Position numbers and translations under genes: made by a program
Assembly: GCA_027619145.1 (NCBI GenBank)
Contig: JAQCGA010000176.1
Span: 1-7,752, forward strand
Direction: 5' to 3'
DNA length: 7,752 nucleotides
Origin: a bacterium
GTDB lineage: Bacteria > Latescibacterota > UBA2968 > GCA-2709665
Notes under the pieces: model-generated
Told to the model about the DNA's origin: nothing
Database searches by the model: none
Seen by the model: only the letters and a program-made list of their open reading frames with translations
Shown: one piece after another, positions 1 to 5,017 of the stretch
Position numbering within the stretch: the stretch's first letter is position 1
Layout: each line of letters begins with the position of its first letter

Positions 1-2
1 GT

Positions 3-98
3 TTGTGGATGGACGGGCGTTTGGGGCCTGCGGGTGAATTGCTGGCAGAGAGCGATTTTAATGGACGGAACCACGCGCTGTGCTCTGTGGCTGTTTGA
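3..98 (+). CDS. possible 3' end of a convergent gene (partial)
   Basis: Plus-strand frame 3 is open from the left edge to a TGA at 96-98 and would encode about 31 residues ending in ALCSVAV. Its composition (WMDGRLGPAGELLAESDF...) mixes acidic, small and hydrophobic residues like a real protein. The competing minus-strand frame, also open to the edge, is rich in Pro, Ser, His and Lys, as antisense shadows are. If real, this gene converges on the DUF5683-like pair and ends 34 bp from the stop of the nearest one. No family can be recognised from so short a piece, and no start is visible. Low confidence. Confidence 0.25.
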   Translation: MWMDGRLGPAGELLAESDFNGRNHALCSVAV

Positions 99-132
99 TG
101 TATTTTTTGTGGGTGGGGCATTTTTTTTTGAT

Positions 133-774
133 TTAAAAAGAGGTGCGTAGTGAGGCTTTCAGGCCGCCTTGGGGGAGGGGTTCAAGTTCGAGTTTGGGGG
201 TTGTGGTGGGGCGGGTAGTGCGGGCGATGCTTGCGGCGTTGAGGGCGCTGGCGAAGCGGTTGAAGATGAGTGCGCCTACAAAGAGGAATGCTTTTTGTTC
301 GGCGGAGGTGGATTTGCTCCGCAGATCTTGAAATTTGAGCCGGGAGGCTTCTGTGTCCCACTCCCAGATCTGGCCCGGGGTTTCGGGGCGGAGGTTGGCC
401 AGGTCGCCGGCGAGGAAGCGTTCGCGGGTGTTGCGTTCGTAGATGCTTTCAAAGAGCGCTACTTCTTCAATGAAGGATTCAGATTTGTCTGCAAGGGGCA
501 CGCCGGCGTGTGCGGCGGCGTAGGAACGGTAGGTGTCCGTGCGTGTGGATTCGAGGAATCGGAAAGCGAAGAGGCCGGTCCAGAAGAGGCCTTCGGTGAA
601 GAGGAAGAACCGGCTGGAACGGCGGCCACCGGCGTAGTGTTCTCCGGTACCGGGCAGGAGGAGGGAGAGCAGGGCGGCTTTCCCGGGAGATTTCTCCTGC
701 GCACGTGCTGCGTTGGGCAGGAGAAGGGCCAGGATCAGAATGCAGGAGATGCAGGTGTTTCGTGTTTTTTTCAT
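133..774 (-). CDS. DUF5683-like exported protein, second of a tandem pair
   Basis: A 213-residue protein of unknown function, probably in the envelope. Residues 1-25 look like a signal peptide: MKKTR, a hydrophobic core, then an ARA|QE cleavage-type site. Residues 31-50 carry the family motif KAALLSLLLPGTGEHYAGG, matching the usual [KS]-A-x(6)-PGxGQxYxG, with Glu-His replacing the common Gln-Leu/Ile. A hydrophobic stretch at about 56-72 and another at 162-176 (AFLFVGALIFNRF) could be membrane segments; the second is followed by SALNAA, matching the SAIHAS region of the upstream paralogue. The C-terminus ends in Arg-Thr-Ser-Phe, as the paralogue ends in Asn-Thr-Arg-Phe. The ATG at 774 is chosen because the signal peptide begins there. 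It lies 11 nt after the stop of the upstream gene without a strong Shine-Dalgarno sequence, which suggests translational coupling in one operon. Cysteines 8 and 11 lie inside the hydrophobic core with no lipobox at the cleavage site, so it is probably not a lipoprotein. Family assignment is from motif recall; function is unknown. Confidence 0.85.
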   Translation of the reverse strand: MKKTRNTCISCILILALLLPNAARAQEKSPGKAALLSLLLPGTGEHYAGGRRSSRFFLFTEGLFWTGLFAFRFLESTRTDTYRSYAAAHAGVPLADKSESFIEEVALFESIYERNTRERFLAGDLANLRPETPGQIWEWDTEASRLKFQDLRSKSTSAEQKAFLFVGALIFNRFASALNAASIARTTRPTTTPKLELEPLPQGGLKASLRTSF

Positions 775-785
775 GGGCTTGTAGG

Positions 786-1607
786 TTAGAATCGGGTGTT
801 GATGGCGAAAGAGGGTGCGGTGCGACCTTCGGCATCTATGGGTGAGAGGTGAACCCAGAACCGTCGGGGCGTCTGGTCTTGATCGAGAGACCGGGCATGG
901 GTTGAGGCGTGAATTGCGCTGATAACGCGGTTGATTACGGCAAAGCCTATGACGACAGAAGCACGTTTGAGGTTTTTGTTGCTGTCGTTGCGCTGGTTTT
1001 CATAGTCTTCGCGCAGGTTGGAGAGCGTGGTCAACTTGGAGGCATCGGTGAGGGTGACGTCAAAGTCTGCGGTTACGTCGCTCCAACCGAAGACGAACTG
1101 GTCGTATTTGCCAATCATTTCGTAATATTGCTGGGTGTCCACTTTTTCGCAATTGGGGCCGTCGTGTTTACAGGGGAGGGTTTCGGTTTCGTTGTAGGGT
1201 GAACCATGTGACCGGTTGTAGGCCTGCCACTCCAGGTAGCGGGTTTCGTTCCAGTTCTGGTCTGCAAAGACGCGGAAGTCTGCTTTCAGGTCATTGCCTT
1301 TGCTGCGCCAGCGGGCCCAGTTGATCCATGTGAAGGCTTCTACGCCTATGAAGACGGCGGCGAGGTTTGGGGATCCAGTATAGAGCTGGCCGAGGCCGGG
1401 TACGACGAGGGACATGAAGAAGGCTGCTTTGGAGGAACGGGATGTTTCATGTGTAGAGGCGTTGTCCTGGAGGAGTGGGTTGGGTAGCGTGGTTTGCTTT
1501 GGGTGGAGCGAGAGGTTGTGGCGTATGGGGGGAAGGTCCGCGGCGTGGGTGGCGGTGGAGATGGCGAGGAGGAAGGTGAGGAGGAAGGTGAGGATCAGGT
1601 GCCGCAT
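786..1607 (-). CDS. DUF5683-like exported protein, first of a tandem pair
   Basis: A 273-residue probable envelope protein of unknown function. Residues 1-22 form a signal peptide with core LILTFLLTFLLAI and an ATHA|AD-type cleavage site. The family motif KAAFFMSLVVPGLGQLYTG spans residues 60-78 and is the best-preserved part. A hydrophobic segment follows at 84-97, and another at 216-234 (ASVVIGFAVINRVISAIHA). Between them is a polar region with YYEMIGKYDQFVFGW at 161-175, which I associate with the same family in FCB-type genomes. An insertion at about 135-158 contains Cys146 and Cys153 in LPCKHDGPNCEK and could form a disulfide loop; the downstream paralogue lacks it. The start at 1607 is supported by AAAGGAG five bases upstream and by the signal peptide. 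The stop is 11 nt before the next gene, so the two are probably co-transcribed. The 270-bp upstream gap carries tandem hairpins and a possible promoter. Confidence 0.88.
   Translation of the reverse strand: MRHLILTFLLTFLLAISTATHAADLPPIRHNLSLHPKQTTLPNPLLQDNASTHETSRSSKAAFFMSLVVPGLGQLYTGSPNLAAVFIGVEAFTWINWARWRSKGNDLKADFRVFADQNWNETRYLEWQAYNRSHGSPYNETETLPCKHDGPNCEKVDTQQYYEMIGKYDQFVFGWSDVTADFDVTLTDASKLTTLSNLREDYENQRNDSNKNLKRASVVIGFAVINRVISAIHASTHARSLDQDQTPRRFWVHLSPIDAEGRTAPSFAINTRF
1567..1590 (-). repeat. 12-bp tandem duplication in the signal peptide
   Basis: The 12-bp unit aggaggaaggtg (plus strand) occurs at 1567-1578 and again, perfectly, at 1579-1590. A partial third copy (agga) follows. It is in frame and encodes a doubled four-residue block (TFLL-TFLL) in the hydrophobic core of the signal peptide of the DUF5683-like protein, lengthening that core by four residues. 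A slippage event is the simple explanation. Confidence 0.8.
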
Positions 1608-1612
1608 AAAAG

Positions 1613-1619
1613 CTCCTTT
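1613..1619 (-). promoter_or_regulatory. strong ribosome binding site
   Basis: The minus strand reads AAAGGAG-CTTTT-ATG, a near-consensus Shine-Dalgarno with 5-nt spacing. It fixes the start of the DUF5683-like gene at 1607. It is the only strong Shine-Dalgarno in the window; the starts at 774 and 4955 have no clear one. Confidence 0.85.
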
Positions 1620-1638
1620 GGGACGTCAGGATTCAGGA

Positions 1639-1674
1639 GATTGGGAACCCCCACCCCGGTGTCGGCGACCCCGT
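1639..1674. repeat. dispersed repeat, copy 1 (core 1654-1674)
   Basis: The 21 bases at 1654-1674 are identical to 4989-5009. Similarity continues leftward with small indels to a shared gattggg (1639-1645 here, 4977-4983 in the other copy). Both copies lie just upstream of the next gene's start in the direction of transcription, at similar distances. In this copy the core forms the left arm and loop of a perfect hairpin, whose right arm is absent from copy 2. Confidence 0.75.
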
Positions 1675-1709
1675 GTCGCCGACCTACTTCTGTCTACGCG
1701 ACAGAAGTA
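1661..1709. repeat. two adjacent perfect hairpins (palindromic element)
   Basis: Hairpin A has arms gtcggcgac (1661-1669) and gtcgccgac (1675-1683) around the loop cccgt. Hairpin B has arms tacttctgtc (1685-1694) and gacagaagta (1700-1709) around the loop tacgc. A single base (1684) separates them. Both stems are perfect, 9 and 10 bp, and both loops are 5 nt. The layout resembles REP/BIME-type palindromic elements or a structured RNA leader. With transcription from the right, B would fold before A, and both would lie in the 5' untranslated region of the DUF5683-like operon. Confidence 0.8.
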
Positions 1710-1833
1710 AGCAAGAACGCGCTCGCTCAAACGCCGCGAGGGGCTTTCAATTTGGTTCGGTGGAAGGCCGTGACGCAGGAGGTTCCGTGCTCCAGGGGCG
1801 TACACGAGGGCCACAGGGGTTCTATGAAAAATG

Positions 1834-1862
1834 ATGTTGGTGTTTCAAGGCGATGCTGTCAA
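1834..1862 (-). promoter_or_regulatory. possible promoter of the DUF5683-like pair
   Basis: On the minus strand TTGACA (1857-1862) matches the sigma-70 -35 consensus perfectly. After a 17-bp spacer comes CAACAT (1834-1839), only a 3-of-6 match to TATAAT. If used, the transcript would have a leader of roughly 220 nt containing both hairpins. The weak -10 and the uncertain sigma preference of this lineage keep confidence low. Confidence 0.25.
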
Positions 1863-1877
1863 AGGCTGGGTGAGGGT

Positions 1878-4800
1878 TTAATGGGCTGAGCCTACGCTTT
1901 CAAGATACCCAAAGAGCAGGGTAAAGTAAAATTTGAGTCCGCTTCTTTGGGTGGGGTCGCCGGGTTCGATTAAGGGGACGGTGTCGAAACCGTAGGCTAC
2001 GTCGAAGCTGATGCGCGTGGGGAAGATGTAAAAGGATGTGGCGTCGTAGCGGATCTGGGCCCCCACGTCTTTTTTCCAGCCGCGTTTGAGCGGGTCGTCC
2101 ATGGCGTTGCCGTCCCAGGCGCGGCCAATGCCGGCATAGAGGGAGCCGTAGATCTGGTCCGAGTAGATGGGGCCGGTCTGGCGGTTAATGCCGCGCCAGA
2201 GGGGGAAGCGGTAGGCGGTCCGCAGCATGGCGGCGCGCCGGCCTTCCATGCTGTAAAAGGTATATCCTTTCATGTACGAAAGGCCGCCAATATGGAGGTC
2301 AAAGAAATCGTCTACGGCGTGGTCTAAAAAGCCGCCGTAGAAACGAATGCCCAGGGTGTTGCGGCCGGGGCCGAGGGGTACGTGTTCGACCCAGTCCAGG
2401 GTGGCCTGGTTGTAAAAGAAATGGTCGTAGACTTCGATGAGCAGAGAGCTGTTTTCTTTGAAGTCGCGGAGGAAGAAGTTGAAAAACCGGTCGTAGCGGA
2501 AGGTGATTTCGCGGCCGGAGTGGGGGTTGATTTCGGAGTCTCGGGCAAAGCGGATGGAGTTCAAGCTGTATGTGAGGGCCAGGTCGAAACCGTTGAGGTA
2601 GGTAGCCCCTACGGTGGATCGGTTGAGGCCATTGAAGCGAGCCTGGTCCAGGACCCAGGAATAACGGCTGAAGATAAAGCGGCCGTCGAGGAGGCCTCCT
2701 CGACGCATTTTATACTTCAGGCCCAGGTTAATTTCATTGAGGCTGAAGGTGCGGTCGTAGATCCGGAAGTCCTGGTCCCGGTTGATGACGTCTTCGTCCA
2801 CATGCCGGGTGGCACGGAAGGCTTCCAGGAAGAGGGTGGGTCGCAAGCGACGGTATTCGTAGAGGGCGAAGAGGTCTATGTCCAGGTTGGTTCCGATGAG
2901 GCCGCCAACGAAGAGGGTTTGTTTGCCCATGACGTCATCTGAGGAAGTAAAAAAGCCCAGTTTTGGAGCGCTATCGTCCAACGCAATTCGGGGAAGAATG
3001 GAGAGGGTGGAGAATTCGTTTTTGTAGGGTCGAGTCTTTTCAATTGGAATTTCTGTTGTTGCTACTTGTGGTGTTGGAGGTGTGGGACCCACGGGTGTAA
3101 AGGTGTCGTCGGGTACAGGTTCCCACACGCCGCGGGCATCGATGGTCCGGATTTCGAAGGCGTTTTTTCCGTAGTGAGAAAATGCAATGCGTCCGCTTTG
3201 GGGATTTACGTGGGGTTGAATGGCACCGCCGACGGTGCGGGTGATGCGATGTACAGCGCTGGTTTCGAGATCCAGGTGATAGAGGTTGAAGATGCCGTCC
3301 AGGTCCGAGGAGAAGACGAGGCCGGTTCCGTCCGAGGTCCAGCAGGGGTCGCGGTCTGTGCCGGAAGATGCGATGGTCAGGGTATAGGGGCCGCCGTTTG
3401 CCGGGATGAGTGCAATGCTTCGGCTACCGTCAGGCGTGAAGATAGAGAAGACGATGTTCTGTCCGTCTGGAGACCATCGAGGGGTGAACACCTGGGTTCC
3501 GTCGGTAAAAGAGGTAAGGGTTTTTACCTGTCCGGTTTCCACGTCCTGGAGCGCCAGGTTTGCGGAGCCGGCGCCGTTTTGTACGAAGACGATGGTGTGT
3601 TCGTCTGGAGAATAGGCGGGGTACACGCTACGCAGGCTGTGGGAGAGGCGGGTTTCACCGGGAGGGAGAGCACTGGAAAGGCCGACCATGGCTTTGAATG
3701 AGCCAAAGAAGCCGCTTTTGAGCGGTACGGAGGGATCTACCGTATAGAGGTCCCAGAATTTTGAGCCGTGTGTATTGGGCGCACTGCGCCGGGAGAAAAG
3801 TAATTTTTTGCCGTCTACGGACCAGTCGAAAGAGGTGTGAGCACCGGGGGCAACCAGGTTGAGGGAGCTGTCTGAGAAGGTGTAGGTAAAGAGGTTGGTG
3901 CGGCCATAGTCTCCGCCGGTATTGGAGAGGAAGGCCAGTTGTTTGCCGTCTGGCGACCAGTGGGGGTGATAATTGGCGTAGCCGTCTGAGAAGACAGAGT
4001 CGCCGATTGCCGGGTTTCCAATTTCGGCCTGTTGGACGCGGTAGCGTTCTTGTAGTGAGGCCACCCACTGCCGGTGGAGTTCGCGGCCAGAGATGCCCAG
4101 GGCATTTTGAATGGCACCGCTGAAGTCTGTGCGCCACCAGGTTGCCATGTTGCGGTAGATTTCGGATAGTTTTTCTTCGCCGAAGGTGTTGGCAATATAA
4201 AGGGTAAGGGCGTAGCCGTGGTCGTAGACTTTTTCGTAGCCGAGGCCGGTTTTTGCGCCGAAGACGCTCATTTCTTCGTAGGTGAGGAGGGTGTTGTTCA
4301 GGGTGGCCATGCGCAGGATCATGTCCCGGTGGGAGTCCCAGCGGTCATAGTGTACGCCTTCGGCCATATACTGGGCGGTTCCTTCGGCGAACCAGGGAGG
4401 AACAATGGTGAGCGGGACGGCATAAGAGGCCAGGGTGTTGGGGTAGCCGGTGAGGATGTCTTCGCGGCGGCCCTCGCTCTGGTAGCCGAAGTAATGAAAA
4501 TAAAATGCCGGGATGCGTCGGGGGCCTTTTCGCGCGGTTTGGAGAGAGACCATATGGGTGAATTCGTGGGTGAAGACGTTTTTTAACCAGTCGGTTTTTG
4601 TACCCCGAAATTCAAAGTCCAGGTTGAGGCTGGATGCCCAGATTTCCATGGTGTTGTGGTAATAAAAGGCGGCACCGTTGGCGTAGTCATCTGTGTCTTT
4701 GAGGATGAGGCGAATTTTTTCGTCTGGCTCGAAGGCGTAGAAGCGGGTGACGGGACCGTAGGCTTCTTCTGCGGCGGCAACGGCACGTTGGGCCAGATTT

Positions 4801-4955
4801 TCCAGACCCTGGTGGTAGTAGATTTTGAAGTGCTCGGTTTCCAGGACCTGCCAGTCCAGTTCGGGGTGGTTGTTGTCACCGGCGAATTGGGCGCGGGTAG
4901 GCGCGGCGAGGGCCAGGAGGAGGCACAGGGTGAGAAGGATGGTTGGTTTGGTCAT
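1878..4955 (-). CDS. exported gluzincin peptidase / PD40 propeller / outer-membrane barrel fusion
   Basis: A 1025-residue envelope protein in three parts. Residues 1-22 are a signal peptide (TRA|QF site). Residues 31-305 resemble the MA-like gluzincin peptidase domain: HEFTH at 130-134 (nt 4554-4568) supplies two zinc-ligand histidines and the catalytic Glu131, and WFAEGTAQY at 188-196 supplies the third ligand, Glu191, 57 residues after the motif. Residues 328-600 hold six PD40/TolB-type strands of the WSPDGxxLxF kind, at about 332, 378, 448, 493, 539 and 583, consistent with a six-bladed propeller. A Pro/Thr linker at 611-640 leads to a beta-barrel from about 650 to the end, with many aromatic strands and a GGLSYMKGY segment (890-898) like the LRGY region of surface antigen/Omp85 barrels. 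Likely role: a barrel-anchored surface or periplasmic peptidase, or a substrate-recognition protein. The substrate is unknown. The active-site residues appear intact. The ATG at 4955 starts the signal peptide, although no clear Shine-Dalgarno precedes it. The gene follows the M6-like gene by 60 bp. The tail after the last strand ends in Ala-His, not the usual terminal aromatic. Confidence 0.9.
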   Translation of the reverse strand: MTKPTILLTLCLLLALAAPTRAQFAGDNNHPELDWQVLETEHFKIYYHQGLENLAQRAVAAAEEAYGPVTRFYAFEPDEKIRLILKDTDDYANGAAFYYHNTMEIWASSLNLDFEFRGTKTDWLKNVFTHEFTHMVSLQTARKGPRRIPAFYFHYFGYQSEGRREDILTGYPNTLASYAVPLTIVPPWFAEGTAQYMAEGVHYDRWDSHRDMILRMATLNNTLLTYEEMSVFGAKTGLGYEKVYDHGYALTLYIANTFGEEKLSEIYRNMATWWRTDFSGAIQNALGISGRELHRQWVASLQERYRVQQAEIGNPAIGDSVFSDGYANYHPHWSPDGKQLAFLSNTGGDYGRTNLFTYTFSDSSLNLVAPGAHTSFDWSVDGKKLLFSRRSAPNTHGSKFWDLYTVDPSVPLKSGFFGSFKAMVGLSSALPPGETRLSHSLRSVYPAYSPDEHTIVFVQNGAGSANLALQDVETGQVKTLTSFTDGTQVFTPRWSPDGQNIVFSIFTPDGSRSIALIPANGGPYTLTIASSGTDRDPCWTSDGTGLVFSSDLDGIFNLYHLDLETSAVHRITRTVGGAIQPHVNPQSGRIAFSHYGKNAFEIRTIDARGVWEPVPDDTFTPVGPTPPTPQVATTEIPIEKTRPYKNEFSTLSILPRIALDDSAPKLGFFTSSDDVMGKQTLFVGGLIGTNLDIDLFALYEYRRLRPTLFLEAFRATRHVDEDVINRDQDFRIYDRTFSLNEINLGLKYKMRRGGLLDGRFIFSRYSWVLDQARFNGLNRSTVGATYLNGFDLALTYSLNSIRFARDSEINPHSGREITFRYDRFFNFFLRDFKENSSLLIEVYDHFFYNQATLDWVEHVPLGPGRNTLGIRFYGGFLDHAVDDFFDLHIGGLSYMKGYTFYSMEGRRAAMLRTAYRFPLWRGINRQTGPIYSDQIYGSLYAGIGRAWDGNAMDDPLKRGWKKDVGAQIRYDATSFYIFPTRISFDVAYGFDTVPLIEPGDPTQRSGLKFYFTLLFGYLESVGSAH

Positions 4956-4976
4956 AGTGTAGGATGATCTACGGGG

Positions 4977-5009
4977 GATTGGGCCCTGCCCCGGTGTCGG
5001 CGACCCCGT
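4977..5009. repeat. dispersed repeat, copy 2 (core 4989-5009)
   Basis: The core is identical over 21 bp to 1654-1674, in the same orientation, and extends with small indels to gattggg at 4977-4983. It fills most of the 60-bp gap between the M6-like gene and the peptidase/propeller/barrel gene. The right arm of hairpin A and all of hairpin B are missing; on that side the sequence turns into the 3' end of the M6-like gene within a few bases. This looks like a half element or a truncated copy. Confidence 0.7.
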
Positions 5010-5017
5010 CTGGGGTC
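5002..5017. repeat. small hairpin overlapping a stop codon
   Basis: Arms gacccc (5002-5007) and ggggtc (5012-5017) pair perfectly around the loop gtct. Two bases of the M6-like gene's TGA stop (5016-5018) are inside the stem. One arm comes from the repeat core and the other from the gene end. No T-run follows on the minus strand, so termination here is doubtful. Confidence 0.5.

Larger units (their letters stand above)
1608..1877. other. 270-bp intergenic region with structured leader
   Basis: This gap lies between the stop of the peptidase/propeller/barrel gene and the start of the DUF5683-like pair. In minus-strand order it holds a possible -35/-10 pair (1834-1862), about 125 bp of unremarkable sequence, two adjacent perfect hairpins (1661-1709), a conserved repeat core (1654-1674) and a strong ribosome binding site (1613-1619). 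A 62-codon minus-strand frame (1626-1814) crosses the hairpins; its Arg/Ser-rich translation and dependence on the palindromes argue against a gene. No T-run follows either hairpin on the minus strand, so they do not look like classical intrinsic terminators. Confidence 0.6.

Noticed and set aside
1..121. Minus-strand frame from an ATG at 121, open to the left edge, 11 nt after the stop at 133
   Set aside because: The spacing looks operon-like, but the Pro/Ser/His/Lys-rich composition resembles antisense shadow, there is no Shine-Dalgarno, and the opposite frame looks more protein-like. It cannot be excluded without more sequence.
99..132. T-runs (105-110, 121-129) as an intrinsic terminator
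   Set aside because: For the plus strand only a weak 4-bp stem (ccac/gtgg) precedes them; for the minus strand they read as A-runs. No GC-rich stem followed by U-run is present.
1661..1709. Hairpins as intrinsic terminators or a CRISPR-like array
   Set aside because: No T-run follows on either strand, and there are no regularly spaced repeats with spacers; only two adjacent, different palindromes.
1626..1814. 62-codon minus-strand open frame between the propeller/barrel gene and the DUF5683-like pair
   Set aside because: Its Arg/Ser/Gly-rich second half is simply the translation of the two hairpins and the repeat core. It has no recognisable domain and no good ribosome binding site.
2382..3701. 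Long plus-strand open frames (2382-2942, 3066-3701, and similar ones at 169-789 and 6579-7292)
   Set aside because: They lie antisense to clear minus-strand genes with domains, and have Gly/Val/Glu-rich shadow composition and no motifs.
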